Shown here piece after piece: positions 53,142 through 64,000 of a stretch of DNA of 64,000 bases. A program made the position numbers and the translations under genes. The first letter of the stretch is position 1. Each line of letters begins with the position of its first letter. The notes under the pieces are model-generated. The model saw only the letters and a list, made by a program, of their open reading frames with translations, searched no databases and was not told the origin of the DNA. Origin of the DNA: Corynebacterium mastitidis DSM 44356. Its GTDB lineage: Bacteria > Actinomycetota > Actinomycetes > Mycobacteriales > Mycobacteriaceae. The stretch covers positions 62,001 through 126,000 of the forward strand of contig NZ_AQXB01000006.1 in NCBI RefSeq assembly GCF_000375365.1, in the 5' to 3' direction.

Positions 53142-54806
53142 ATGTCCGCACTTTTCAGCATGGAACAGCCCGTCGCGCTGTCCGTCCCCGCCCGCGAGCA
53201 GGCGAGGTCCTTCGCCCACGCGGTGCCCCACATCCTCCGCGCCGGCATGCTCAGCATGCGCACCCCCGGCGACGCCGCCAACTGGGCGCGCTGCTACGCC
53301 CGCTGGGGCTTTTCCGTGGGCACCTTCCTCGACACCGCGGCCCACTACTGCCCGCAGCGCACCGCGATCATCGACGACATCGGCTCCATCTCCTACGCCG
53401 AGCTGCACCACGAGGCGCTGCGCCTGGCCTCCGCCCTCCAGCTCAGGGGCGTGCGGCGCGGAGCCCAGGTGGCCATCGTGGCCCGCAACAGCCGCGTGAC
53501 CCCCATGACGCTGGCCGCCTGCACCTACCTGGGCGCGGTGCCCATGATCATCAACCCCGGCTCCTCCGCGCAGCAGATCTCCCGCACCATCACGGACTAC
53601 GGCGCCGCCGCGCTGATCGCGGACGCGGAGTTCATCCCGGCCCTGGATGTGGGCGAGATCCCCGTGATCGCCGCCTACGGCGACGCCAGCGCCCTCGGGG
53701 TGATCGGCTACGCGGAGGCCATCGCGGAGGCGCCCGCGCCGGACCTGAAGTTCCGCCCCGGGCAGAGCCCCACCGTCATCATGTCCTCCGGCACCACGGG
53801 AACCCCCAAGGGCGTGGTGCGCGGGGTGCCCAAGTCTCCGGCGGTGGCGGCCAGCCTGCTGCCCAAGATCCCCTGGCGGCGCGAGGGGATCATCCAGATG
53901 ACCTGCTCCACCTACCACGCCTGGGGCTGGCTGAACGTCAACCTGGCCTTTGCCACCAAGTCCACCACCATCATGCGGCGCGTGTTCGACCCCCGCCAGG
54001 CCGTGGAGGATTGCCTGCGCTACGGCGTGACCGGCATCCTCTCCGCCGCGGTGTTCCTCCGCGACTTCGAGAAGGCCCTGGCGGCCCTGCCGGAGGACAA
54101 GCAGCGCTCGCTGCGGCCCCCGGAGTTCATCGCCTCCTCGGGCAACGCCATCCCGCCCACACTCATCCAGGCCCTGCACGCCCGCTTCGGCCCGGTGGTG
54201 TGCAACTTCTACGGCTCCACCGAGCACGGGCCCGTGGCCTCCGCCAGCGGCCCGGAGCTGGCGGCCGATCCCAGCCGGGCGGGCACCGTGGCCCCCGGCG
54301 TGCGCATCGCGCTGTACAAGGAGGACGGCACCCTGGCCGGGCCGGGGGAGCGGGGCGTGATCTACAGCTCCAACTCCGAGTCCATGATCGGCTACCTCTC
54401 CCGCCGCGACGCGGTGGACGTGCGCGACCACATGCTCAGCACCGGGGACTACGGGCACTTCGACGCCGAGGGCTTCCTCCACGTCCACGGGCGCTGCGAC
54501 GACATGGTCATCAAGGGCGGGGAGAACGTGTACCCGCGCGAGGTGGAGGACTTCCTGCTGCGGCAAGAGGGCATCGCGGACGTCTTTGTGCGCGGCGTGC
54601 GCAACGACATCATCGCCCGCCTCGACGCCTACATCGTGCGCGAGGACACCGCCGCGGGCAGGGCCCTGACCGAGGAGGCGGTGCGCGACCTGGTGCGCAC
54701 CAGCCTGGCCCAGCACAACATCCCGGACTTCATCTGCTGGATGGACTCGCTGCCGCGCAACGACGCCGGGAAGGTCGTGCCCCGCAGCCTCCCGCAGCCC
54801 GACTAG
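53142..54806 (+). CDS. AMP-binding acyl-CoA synthetase-like protein
   Basis: Adenylate-forming ligase of 554 residues. The AMP-binding P-loop motif is [17 protein letters not shown]. Also seen are [40 protein letters not shown], and the C-terminal catalytic lysine in RNDAGKVVP. It resembles the FadD-type fatty-acid ligases of mycolate-producing actinobacteria. AGAGG precedes the ATG. Together with the secreted hydrolase upstream it forms a two-gene unit. Its stop overlaps the stop of the convergent UPF0210 gene within CTAG (54803-54806). Confidence 0.87.
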   Translation: MSALFSMEQPVALSVPAREQARSFAHAVPHILRAGMLSMRTPGDAANWARCYARWGFSVGTFLDTAAHYCPQRTAIIDDIGSISYAELHHEALRLASALQLRGVRRGAQVAIVARNSRVTPMTLAACTYLGAVPMIINPGSSAQQISRTITDYGAAALIADAEFIPALDVGEIPVIAAYGDASALGVIGYAEAIAEAPAPDLKFRPGQSPTVIMSSGTTGTPKGVVRGVPKSPAVAASLLPKIPWRREGIIQMTCSTYHAWGWLNVNLAFATKSTTIMRRVFDPRQAVEDCLRYGVTGILSAAVFLRDFEKALAALPEDKQRSLRPPEFIASSGNAIPPTLIQALHARFGPVVCNFYGSTEHGPVASASGPELAADPSRAGTVAPGVRIALYKEDGTLAGPGERGVIYSSNSESMIGYLSRRDAVDVRDHMLSTGDYGHFDAEGFLHVHGRCDDMVIKGGENVYPREVEDFLLRQEGIADVFVRGVRNDIIARLDAYIVREDTAAGRALTEEAVRDLVRTSLAQHNIPDFICWMDSLPRNDAGKVVPRSLPQPD

Positions 54807-56158
54807 TTGCGGAAGCCGTGCACCGGCGCGGGGATGAAGCCCCCGCGCCGGACGAAGCCCTCGGAGGGCACCTCGTTCACCTCGATGACGGGGGCGTAGC
54901 CCAGCAGGCCGCCAAAGTTCACCTCCTCGCCGGGCCGGGTCCCCGGCACCGGAATCACCCGCACGGCGGTGGTCTTATGGTTCATCACCCCGATGGCGGC
55001 CTCGTCCGCGATCATCGCGGAGATCGTCTCCGCCGGGGTGTCCCCGGGGATCGCGATCATGTCCAGCCCCACGGAGCAGATGGCCGTCATGGCCTCCAGC
55101 TTGTCGATGGAGATCGCCCCCGAGCGCACCGCGTCGATCATGCCCTTGTCCTCGGACACGGGGATGAAGGACCCGGAGAGCCCGCCCACCCGCGAGCAGG
55201 CCATCATGCCGCCTTTCTTCACGGCGTCGTTGAGCAGCGCCAGGGCCGCAGTGGTGCCGTGGGTGCCCACCTGGCCCAGGCCCATGTTCTCCAGGATGTG
55301 CGCCACGGAGTCGCCCAGCTCGGCGGTGGGGGCGAGGGAGAGGTCCACGATGCCAAAGGGCGCCCCCAGGCGCTGCGCGGCCATCGCGCCCACGAGCTGA
55401 CCGGTGCGGGTGATCTTGAAGGCCGCCTTCTTGATCTCCTCGGCCACCTGGTCCAGGCTGGCCCCCTCCAGGGGGCCCAGCGCGCGGCCCACCACGCCGG
55501 GGCCGGAGACCCCCACGGAGACCACGCAGTCCGGCTCCTCCACGCCGTGGAAGGCCCCGGCCATGAAGGGGTTATCGCCCACGGCGTTGGCAAACACCAC
55601 GAGCTTTGCGCAGGCGATCGCGGCCCGGTCCGCCGTGGCCCGGGCGGCGTCCTTGATGGCCGCGCCGAGGTCGGCCACCGCGTCCATGTTGATCCCGGCC
55701 CGGGAGGAGGCCACGTTGACCGAGGAGCAGACCACCTCGGTCTGGCTGAGCGCCTCCGGCAGCGAGGCGATGAGGCGGGCGTCCGCGGCCGTGGCCCCCT
55801 TTTCCACCAGGGCGGAGTAGCCGCCGATGAAGTTCACGCCCACCTCGGTGGCGGCGCGGTCGAGCGCCCGGGCCAGGTCCGCCGGGTTGCCCTCCAGGCC
55901 GCCGCACAGCAGGGCCACGGGGGTGACGCTGATGCGCTTGTTCACGATGGGGATGCCCAGCTCCGCCTCGATGCCCTCGCACACCTCCACCAGGCGGGCC
56001 GCCTGGCGGGTCACGCGCTCGTAGACGGCCTGGGCGGTCTCCGCCATCGTGGAGCGGCGGCACTCCAGCAGGGAGATGCCCATGGTGACGGTGCGGATGT
56101 CCAGGCGGTACTTCTCGATCATCTCGATGGTGTCAAGCACCGAACGGGGATTAAACAC
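54803..56158 (-). CDS. UPF0210 (DUF711) family protein
   Basis: Conserved protein of 451 residues, annotated in many genomes as 'PFL family'. Seen here are [53 protein letters not shown] [18 protein letters not shown], and [22 protein letters not shown]. No biochemical role is established to my knowledge. The GTG start is 4 bases after the ACT-domain gene; this pair is conserved across many bacteria, suggesting that the small protein regulates the large one. Confidence 0.88.
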   Translation of the reverse strand: MFNPRSVLDTIEMIEKYRLDIRTVTMGISLLECRRSTMAETAQAVYERVTRQAARLVEVCEGIEAELGIPIVNKRISVTPVALLCGGLEGNPADLARALDRAATEVGVNFIGGYSALVEKGATAADARLIASLPEALSQTEVVCSSVNVASSRAGINMDAVADLGAAIKDAARATADRAAIACAKLVVFANAVGDNPFMAGAFHGVEEPDCVVSVGVSGPGVVGRALGPLEGASLDQVAEEIKKAAFKITRTGQLVGAMAAQRLGAPFGIVDLSLAPTAELGDSVAHILENMGLGQVGTHGTTAALALLNDAVKKGGMMACSRVGGLSGSFIPVSEDKGMIDAVRSGAISIDKLEAMTAICSVGLDMIAIPGDTPAETISAMIADEAAIGVMNHKTTAVRVIPVPGTRPGEEVNFGGLLGYAPVIEVNEVPSEGFVRRGGFIPAPVHGFRN

Positions 56159-56162
56159 GGCC

Positions 56163-56432
56163 TTACACCTCGTTTACGGCGCTAAACAGCGCCTCCGACT
56201 GCAACCGGATGGTCAGGCCCTGTGCCTTTTCCACCTCCGCCATCCGCTGCTGGATCGCGGCGATACCGTGGCGGGATTCGTCAAACTCCACCCGCAGGAT
56301 CATGGTGAACCATTTGTCCATGAGGGTCTGGGAAACGTCCAGGATGTTGATGTCGTGGCGGGCGAGGGCGGAGGTCACCGCAGCGATGATCCCGGTGTGG
56401 TCCTCGCCGGTGACGGTCATGATGGCATACAT
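56163..56432 (-). CDS. ACT domain-containing protein
   Basis: Single ACT domain of 89 residues (UPF0237 type): [21 protein letters not shown], then [28 protein letters not shown] domains bind amino acids and control enzymes. ATG 56432 fits the family N-terminus and overlaps the preceding amidotransferase gene by 16 bases; ATG 56420 would give an ATGA overlap. It is paired with the UPF0210 gene. Confidence 0.9.
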   Translation of the reverse strand: MYAIMTVTGEDHTGIIAAVTSALARHDINILDVSQTLMDKWFTMILRVEFDESRHGIAAIQQRMAEVEKAQGLTIRLQSEALFSAVNEV

Positions 56433-57178
56433 ACCTTGTCAGTGTAATCGGGGGTATGCTCGCTGCGCCGCAGGCAGTAGTCCACGAAGCGCCCCAGCAC
56501 CCGGTGGGCGTGGCCGGTGTCCACCGCGTGCAGGGATTCCACGATGGAGTCGTACTCCTCCTCGTCGAAGTACCCGTGGTGGCGGTAGAAGTCCATGCGC
56601 CGCGCCATGGCGGGCGGGTCCATCTCCGGGTGAAACTGGGTGGCCCACGTGTGCCCGCCCACCCGCAGCGCCTGGACGGGGCAGGAGGGCCCGGAGGCCA
56701 GCACCGCCGCCCGGGCGGGCAGCGAGAGCACGCACTCGGTGTGGCCGGTCAGCGCGGGGAATACGGCGGGCAGGCCGCCGAAGATGGGGTCGCGCCGCCC
56801 CTCCGGGGTGACCTCCACCCGGGTCCGGCCCGCCCGCTCGGCGTGGTCGTGGCCGAGGCTTCCGCCCACGGCGCGGGCGATGAGCCCGGTGCCAAAGCAG
56901 GTGAAGAACACCGGCGCGGGGCCGTCGATGAGCACGGTCAGCTCGCGCACCACGTGGCGCTGCCAGGCGCCGGGGTCGGGGTCGGTCATGTTCAGGGAGC
57001 TGCCGCCCACAAACACCCCGGCGTAGCGGTCCAGCGGGCCCACGCCCGCCGCCGGGGAGCCGAGAACCCGCTGCTCCAGCCGCTCGGGCCGAAGCCCGGT
57101 GGCGCGCAGGAAGTCCCGGTATTCCAGGGCCGCCACGGCCTCGTTCTGGCGCAGGGAAAGCAGCAGGAATAAAGACAT
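56417..57178 (-). CDS. Class I glutamine amidotransferase-like protein
   Basis: GMP-synthase-type GATase domain protein, 253 residues. The nucleophile region reads VFFTCFGTGLIARAVGGSLG, with Cys in the elbow TCFG, and the catalytic His is in TWATQFHPEMDP. It stands alone without a synthetase domain, so it may act as a glutamine or gamma-glutamyl hydrolase. A homologue lies downstream of acnR in C. glutamicum. The ATG directly follows a 45-base palindrome containing its presumed -10 element, so the mRNA is probably leaderless. Confidence 0.86.
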   Translation of the reverse strand: MSLFLLLSLRQNEAVAALEYRDFLRATGLRPERLEQRVLGSPAAGVGPLDRYAGVFVGGSSLNMTDPDPGAWQRHVVRELTVLIDGPAPVFFTCFGTGLIARAVGGSLGHDHAERAGRTRVEVTPEGRRDPIFGGLPAVFPALTGHTECVLSLPARAAVLASGPSCPVQALRVGGHTWATQFHPEMDPPAMARRMDFYRHHGYFDEEEYDSIVESLHAVDTGHAHRVLGRFVDYCLRRSEHTPDYTDKVCMPS

Positions 57179-57223
57179 ACCGCTTAGTCTATATCATCCC
57201 GGGGATAATATGAACTAAGCGGT
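57179..57223. promoter_or_regulatory. 45-base near-palindrome between acnR and the amidotransferase gene
   Basis: The arms 57179-57200 and 57202-57223 are complementary at 19 of 22 positions, beginning ACCGCTTAGT and ending ACTAAGCGGT. It fills the whole gap between acnR stop and the next ATG. The minus strand from 57226 reads TAGAC-CGCTTA-GTTCA, and the plus strand from 57176 reads CATAC-CGCTTA-GTCTA, each close to the McbR motif TAGAC-N6-GTCTA. Alternatively it is simply a terminator-like hairpin after acnR. Confidence 0.65.
57186..57191 (-). promoter_or_regulatory. -10 element for the leaderless amidotransferase gene
   Basis: Minus-strand TAGACT (57191 to 57186) ends 7 bases before the ATG at 57178. 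It lies inside the palindrome, so a protein bound there would block this promoter. Confidence 0.45.
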
Positions 57224-57790
57224 CTATTTGGTCTTGCGCACGGAGTCCTCAACGAGGTCGAGCATCCGGGCCAGCCCCTCCACCGGCTGGCCCAGGGCCA
57301 GCCGCGAGATGAGGCCCTCCATCACCGTTTCCAGGTAGATGATGAGCACCTCCACGGGGACGTCCGTGCGCATGCGATCCTGCTGCGCGTTGCGCTGCAG
57401 GCGCGAGCGCACGGCGCGATCCAGCACCCGCTGGTGTTCCCGCCAGCGGGACCGGAAGGAGGCGTCCGTGCGCAGCATCCTCACGATTTCCAGCCGGGTG
57501 GCCAGCCAGTCGTGCCGCTCCGGGTGATCCAGGATGTCCCGCATCACCTCCACCAGCCCCTCGGCGGCCACCACGTCCGCCTGCCGCTCGGCGTCCTCGC
57601 GGGCGATGGCGAGGAAGAGCGACTCCTTATCACCGAAGTGATGAAAGATCGCCCCCCGCGACTTGCCGGTGGCCGCCTCCAGGCGGCGCACCGTCGCGCC
57701 CTCGTAGCCGAACTCGCCGAAGCATCGGCGCGCCCCCTCGAGAATCTCGTGGCGGCGGCGCTCCAGCTCCGCTTGGCTAACGACGGGCAC
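57224..57790 (-). CDS. acnR: TetR-family repressor of aconitase, AcnR
   Basis: TetR-type regulator of 188 residues, the length of C. glutamicum AcnR, which represses acn and binds citrate-Mg or iron-related signals. The N-terminal HTH is FGEFGYEGATVRRLEAATGKSRGAIFHHFGDKESLF (residues about 23-58). The C-terminal ligand-binding part is less conserved. GTG start, 17 bases after acn. An exact AcnR box lies in the acn promoter of this window. The TAG stop is part of a McbR-like sequence. Confidence 0.92.
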   Translation of the reverse strand: MPVVSQAELERRRHEILEGARRCFGEFGYEGATVRRLEAATGKSRGAIFHHFGDKESLFLAIAREDAERQADVVAAEGLVEVMRDILDHPERHDWLATRLEIVRMLRTDASFRSRWREHQRVLDRAVRSRLQRNAQQDRMRTDVPVEVLIIYLETVMEGLISRLALGQPVEGLARMLDLVEDSVRKTK

Positions 57791-57807
57791 GATGCGCGGC
57801 TACTCGG

Positions 57808-60642
<2,835 letters not shown>

Positions 60643-60670
60643 TTCCTAACGGGTTGAGAATAAGGCTCGT

Positions 60671-60714
60671 CGCCGGAGCCGGAGTCCGGCGTTGTCACGA
60701 GGCTCGTCCACGAG
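60671..60714. repeat. Inverted repeats in the acn leader
   Basis: CGCCGGA (60671-60677) and TCCGGCG (60685-60691) form a perfect 7-base inverted repeat. CTCGT-CC-ACGAG (60703-60714) forms a second, smaller one. Both lie between the predicted acn transcript start and its start codon, so they could fold in the mRNA leader. Confidence 0.4.
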
Positions 60715-60751
60715 TCTACTATCCGGCCCCGGCCGGTCCTCGTTTCACAGC

Positions 60752-60757
60752 ATCATA
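60752..60757 (-). promoter_or_regulatory. -10 element for acn
   Basis: Minus-strand TATGAT (60757 to 60752) is a near-ideal -10. It begins just after the AcnR box, so transcription would start near 60745 with a leader of about 100 bases. Confidence 0.55.
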
Positions 60758-60758
60758 A

Positions 60759-60774
60759 CAGTACGGCCGTTCTG
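60759..60774 (-). promoter_or_regulatory. AcnR operator upstream of acn
   Basis: On the minus strand the 16 bases are CAGAAC-GGCC-GTACTG, an exact match to the published AcnR motif CAGNACnnncGTACTG. It occupies about -15 to -30 of the acn promoter, the position known for repression in C. glutamicum. Confidence 0.88.
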
Positions 60775-60806
60775 TTGATGAACGCCGCGCCCCGCGCCAC
60801 CCCCGC

Positions 60807-60812
60807 TAGAAT
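60807..60812 (+). promoter_or_regulatory. -10 element for the Rv1476-like gene
   Basis: TAGAAT on the plus strand gives a leader of about 45 bases ending in AAGGAGG (60853-60859) before ATG 60864. No clear -35 is seen. Confidence 0.45.
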
Positions 60813-60863
60813 GAGGGGCGATTCGGCGCCCGCACGGGCCCGGCGGCGCTTTAAGGAGGCAGC

Positions 60864-61331
60864 ATGGTTCCGACCGACGTCGACCTCGCAGCCCTCGAGG
60901 AGCAGCTCGGGGAGCGGGGAGTGGCCACCACGGGGCACGTCAGCCCCGAGTGGCGCGACGCGATGGCCCGGGCCGTGGACGACGCCGAGCGCGCGGGCGA
61001 GGGCACCTTCGGCGTGGCCATCCTGCACTTCATGCCCGCCCACGCGGCCGATCTGCGCGACGTGGCCCAGGAGCTGCACGAGGCCACCGGCATCGAGACC
61101 GTGCTCGTGCGCGCCCCGCAGTCCGGGGCGGCGGTCAGCTCCCGCTACCCGCGCAACGACCTCGAGCGCGCCCAGGACGCCTTCCTCGGCACCCGGGACT
61201 ACGTGACCGCCGTCCGGGAGTTCCCCGAGCACCTCGACGCCACCCCGATCCCCTGGACGCCGGTGGGGCTGAGCGTGGTGCTGCTGTGCACCCTCGCCTC
61301 GCTCGCGGGCAGGCTCGCCGTCAAGAGATAA
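60864..61331 (+). CDS. Rv1476-like (DUF6676) membrane protein
   Basis: Protein of 155 residues with a soluble N-terminal part of about 125 residues (WRDAMARAVDDAERAGEGTFG, AAVSSRYPRNDLERAQDAF) and a single C-terminal membrane helix (TPVGLSVVLLCTLASLAGRL). It resembles TPM-domain proteins in its topology. Family members sit between acn and NlpC/P60 genes in mycobacteria and corynebacteria. The function is unknown; the neighbourhood suggests a cell-envelope role. AAGGAGG lies before the ATG. Confidence 0.85.
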   Translation: MVPTDVDLAALEEQLGERGVATTGHVSPEWRDAMARAVDDAERAGEGTFGVAILHFMPAHAADLRDVAQELHEATGIETVLVRAPQSGAAVSSRYPRNDLERAQDAFLGTRDYVTAVREFPEHLDATPIPWTPVGLSVVLLCTLASLAGRLAVKR

Positions 61332-61709
61332 AACTTGACCACGGGCAGCGACACGCAAGTTCGCCCAAATAGTGTTGCAAATCACTAAAAATCCCCGACC
61401 CCGGCATCCGCGCTGGCTGCGCGCGCACGGCCAGCCCCGCACACCTAGTCCTCGGCCTGTGAAAGTTGAAGCGGAAGAGACTTGAGGGGTGGGGGTGGCC
61501 TATGGTTTGACTATTGACTCGCGGGTCGGACGGGGCTGATTTCAAGTCCTGATTCTTGAGCGGTGAGGCGGTATTCGGGCACGTGGGGAAGCCTGCCGCG
61601 AATACTCCTCCCCTCGGATGTCCCGGCCCGCGCGTCGCCTCCGTGTCGAAACGCTTCACGGCAGCCGGTAAAGGTTGATTCCTTGACCACCGGCCCGAAG
61701 GGAGACTTT
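61332..61709 (+). other. 378-base leader region before nlpC, candidate structured RNA
   Basis: No gene is seen. A possible -10 TATGGT occurs near 61501-61506. A strong hairpin spans 61571-61605: GTATTCG-GGCA pairs with TGCC-CGAATAC. A second, CCGGT/ACCGG with inner AAGG/CCTT (61665-61693), lies just before the Shine-Dalgarno AGGGAG and GTG 61710. Secreted NlpC/P60 and Rpf genes of actinobacteria often carry c-di-AMP (ydaO) riboswitches, but I could not confirm that consensus here. Confidence 0.4.
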
Positions 61710-63500
61710 GTGGGAACAACCGCGTCGAGCACGACGTCCTTCACGCGCATGGCCAGGGCCAGCATCGCCACCGTGGTATGCGCCTGCTCGCTGTGCACCG
61801 CGCTCCCCGTGGCCGCGGCGCCCACCAACCCCAGCGATGACGACCTCGCCCGCGCCCAGGCCGCGCTCGAGACCGGGGCGGCCTCCGTGTCCGAGCTGGC
61901 CGGGCAGGTCACCTCCGCCCAGGAACGCCTCTCCGAGCTGGAACTCTCGATGGGCCAGTTACGCGAGGCCGTGAACAAGTCCCTCGTGGACCTGCACGAC
62001 GCCCAGGGGACCGCGGAGCGCGCGCGTCAGGCCGCGGCCACCGCCAGGACGGAGCTCGGCCGCAGCCAGCAGGAGCTGGAAAAGGCGCAGAAAACCCTCA
62101 ACGAGATCTCGCGCACCGCCTACCGGCGCGGCGCGTCCAGCCCCCTGGGGGCCGTCTCCGGGGAGACCACCTCCGAGGATTCCCTGGACCGCAGCACCTA
62201 CCTGCGCACCAACGCGGAGAAGCAGCGCGCCGCCATCGAGTCGCTCGACCGCGCCCGCACCGTGACGGCCAACAAGGAATCCGAGCTGCGGCAGGCGCGC
62301 AACGTGGCCGAGCAGCGCGAGAGCGAGGCCACGGCCGCCCAGCAGTCCGCGCAGGCCGCCATCGAGGAGAACTCCCGGGCCCTCGCCGAGAGCTCCCAGG
62401 AGCACGATCGCCTCCTGCAGGAGCAGCGGTGGGCCCAGGCGCGGCTCGACGCCGCCAAGGGCAACGCGAGCAGCCTGCTGCAGCAGCGCGAGGAGTTCGA
62501 AAAGTACCAGGCCGAGGAGAAGGAGCGGCGGGCCCAGGAGCAGGCACGCCAGGCGGAGGAGGCCCGCAAGAAGGCGGAGAAGATCGCCGCCGAGCACGGC
62601 GCGCAGCAGCGGGCCGCCGCGGCGGCCGCGGCCGCGGTGGAAAGCCGCCAGCCGGTGCACGCGGAGCTGAACAACCCCTATCCCAGCGAGGAGGACGCCC
62701 AGCCCGCCGAGGTCGCGGAGATCCAGAACCCCGAGGCCACGGCGGGGGCGGGCGAGGCCGACGCCGCGGAGCAGACCGCCCCGGCGGCGCCCAGCACCGA
62801 GGAAGCGCCGGAGACGCCCACGCAGGAGCCGAGCAGCGAGGCCCCCACCACCCCCACGGCCACGGCCGAGGAACCCTCCTGGGAGGCCACCCCCGAGGTG
62901 GAGGCCGAGATCGAGGGCGACGCGGGCTACGCGGAGGAGACCACCCCCGAGGCCACGAGCGAGGCCGACGCGGAGGAAAGCACCCCCGCCGAGGAGGCGG
63001 TGACGGAGGAGCCCGTGGAGGAGGTCCTGGGCACCTCGGAGCTGTCCAGCTCCGCCAGCGGCGCGGCGCAGGGCTCGCGCTCGGAGATCATCGAGACGGT
63101 GATCGCCCGCGCGATGTCGCAGGTGGGCCAGCCCTACGCCTGGGGCGGCGGCACCGCCAGCGGCCCGAGCCAGGGCATCCGCGACGGCGGCGTGGCCGAC
63201 TCCTACGGCGACTACAACAAGGTGGGCTTCGACTGCTCCGGCCTGGTGCTCTACGCCTTCGCCGGGGCGGGAATCTCCCTGCCGCACTACACCGGCTACC
63301 AGTACCAGCGCGGCACCCGCATCGATCCCAGCGAGATCCAGCGCGGCGACCTCATCTTCTACGGCCCCTCCGGCAACACCCACGTGGCGATCTACCTGGG
63401 CGACGGCCAGATGCTCGAGGCCCCGCAGTCCGGGTCCTACGTCCAGGTCTCCCCGGTGCGGTGGGCCGGGATGAGCCCCTACGCCGTGCGCATGGTGTAG
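61710..63500 (+). CDS. Secreted NlpC/P60 peptidoglycan hydrolase
   Basis: Cell-wall endopeptidase of the RipA/Cg1735 type (596 residues). A signal peptide ([21 protein letters not shown] region) is followed by a coiled coil (residues about 45-310, rich in Glu, Arg, Gln and Ala). Next is an unusual acidic Pro/Ala/Thr/Glu linker of some 120 residues, then the NlpC/P60 domain. Catalytic Cys509 is in [15 protein letters not shown] and His558 in [15 protein letters not shown] 61710 follows AGGGAG. It probably acts in daughter-cell separation together with the Rv1476-like protein next to it. Confidence 0.9.
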   Translation: MGTTASSTTSFTRMARASIATVVCACSLCTALPVAAAPTNPSDDDLARAQAALETGAASVSELAGQVTSAQERLSELELSMGQLREAVNKSLVDLHDAQGTAERARQAAATARTELGRSQQELEKAQKTLNEISRTAYRRGASSPLGAVSGETTSEDSLDRSTYLRTNAEKQRAAIESLDRARTVTANKESELRQARNVAEQRESEATAAQQSAQAAIEENSRALAESSQEHDRLLQEQRWAQARLDAAKGNASSLLQQREEFEKYQAEEKERRAQEQARQAEEARKKAEKIAAEHGAQQRAAAAAAAAVESRQPVHAELNNPYPSEEDAQPAEVAEIQNPEATAGAGEADAAEQTAPAAPSTEEAPETPTQEPSSEAPTTPTATAEEPSWEATPEVEAEIEGDAGYAEETTPEATSEADAEESTPAEEAVTEEPVEEVLGTSELSSSASGAAQGSRSEIIETVIARAMSQVGQPYAWGGGTASGPSQGIRDGGVADSYGDYNKVGFDCSGLVLYAFAGAGISLPHYTGYQYQRGTRIDPSEIQRGDLIFYGPSGNTHVAIYLGDGQMLEAPQSGSYVQVSPVRWAGMSPYAVRMV

Positions 63501-63527
63501 ATTTTGGCCCCCTTCTCTTTCGCGTCG

Positions 63528-63533
63528 TAGGCT
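63528..63533 (+). promoter_or_regulatory. -10 element for leaderless hemH
   Basis: TAGGCT ends 7 bases before ATG 63541 and no Shine-Dalgarno is present in the 40-base gap. Confidence 0.45.
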
Positions 63534-63540
63534 GGACGGC

Positions 63541-64000
63541 ATGAGCCCTGAGCAGCCCTACGATGCCCTTCTCGTTCTTTCCTTCGGCGGCCCGGAGGGA
63601 CCGGAGGAGGTCGTTCCGTTCCTCGAAAACGTCACCAGGGGACGCGGCATCCCGCGCGAGCGCCTCAAGGTGGTGGGGGAGCACTACTTCCACTTCGACG
63701 GGATCAGCCCGCTCAACCGCCTCAACAAGGAGATCATCGCCAACGTGGAGGGGGAGCTGCGGCGGCGCGGGCTGGACCTGCCCGTTTACTTCGGAAACAG
63801 GAACTGGCACCCCTTCGGGGAGGCCACCGCCGAGCAGATGGCGGCGGACGGGGTGCGCAACGCGCTGGTGCTGAGCACCTCGGCGTGGGGCGGGTACTCC
63901 GGCTGCCGCCAGTACCACGAGGACATCCAGCGCATCCGCAAGCACCTTCAGGAGCGCGGCCTGCCCGCCGTGACCTTTACCAAGCTGCGGCAGTTCTACG
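63541..64000 (+). CDS. hemH: Ferrochelatase (coproporphyrin type), N-terminal part, cut by window edge
   Basis: The first 153 codons of a ferrochelatase: [25 protein letters not shown] at the N-terminus, then the [14 protein letters not shown] segment, [11 protein letters not shown], and [21 protein letters not shown]. Gram-positive actinobacteria use it to insert iron into coproporphyrin III. The reading frame is open to the end of the window. A homologue follows the NlpC/P60 gene in C. glutamicum. Confidence 0.94.
   Translation, partial: MSPEQPYDALLVLSFGGPEGPEEVVPFLENVTRGRGIPRERLKVVGEHYFHFDGISPLNRLNKEIIANVEGELRRRGLDLPVYFGNRNWHPFGEATAEQMAADGVRNALVLSTSAWGGYSGCRQYHEDIQRIRKHLQERGLPAVTFTKLRQFY

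Overview
The window is a gene-dense, high-GC chromosomal segment of an actinobacterium, almost certainly a Corynebacterium. The evidence is the gene order (mihF-gmk-rpoZ-coaBC-metK-priA-def-fmt-rsmB-rpe-rib; uvrC-rapZ-yvcK-whiA-gapA-pgk-tpiA-ppc-secG; pgl-opcA-zwf-tal-tkt/ctaB; mptB/sufR-suf; acn-acnR; nlpC-hemH) and regulatory DNA that fits corynebacterial consensus sites for McbR and AcnR. I cannot name the species. I see no tRNA, rRNA, CRISPR array, insertion sequence or prophage. This is a core-genome region.

Layout. 1-12850 (+): nucleotide, CoA and S-adenosylmethionine synthesis, translation-start functions (def, fmt), rsmB, rpe and a complete riboflavin operon. 12904-18447 (+): a PH-domain membrane protein, uvrC and the actinobacterial rapZ-yvcK-whiA trio. 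18667-25015 (+): lower glycolysis (gapA-pgk-tpiA), ppc and secG. 25058-31497 (-): the oxidative and non-oxidative pentose phosphate operon tkt-tal-zwf-opcA-pgl. 31714-35722: ctaB (+), then (-) ctaA, a quinone-oxidoreductase-like gene and a zinc alcohol dehydrogenase. 35767-39136 (-): an ABC exporter pair and the lipoglycan mannosyltransferase mptB, divergent from sufR. 39276-45461 (+): the SUF operon sufR-B-D-C-S-U-T, then an ABC-F ATPase. 47122-51914 (-): an MHS-type transporter, metE and metF, headed by a SAM riboswitch. 52295-54806 (+): a secreted SGNH hydrolase and an AMP-dependent ligase. 54803-60642 (-): acn-acnR-GATase-ACT-UPF0210. 60864-64000 (+): an Rv1476-like membrane protein, a secreted NlpC/P60 hydrolase and the start of hemH.

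How the parts fit. Methionine and SAM metabolism is controlled in two ways: metK has a perfect TAGAC-N6-GTCTA (McbR-type) operator inside its promoter, while metF-metE are headed by a SAM-I/IV-type aptamer whose closing helix contains the Shine-Dalgarno sequence of metF. Aconitase has an exact AcnR box. Many genes carry a TANNNT -10 element 6-8 bases before the start codon, which implies leaderless mRNAs.

The most interesting unexplained items are: a possible leaderless 20-codon upstream ORF that overlaps the gapA start; a 45-base near-palindrome, containing two McbR-like sites, that is also the leaderless promoter of a glutamine amidotransferase gene; a 378-base leader before nlpC; six degenerate 13-base tandem repeats after the alcohol dehydrogenase; and a perfect inverted repeat at the tkt promoter.
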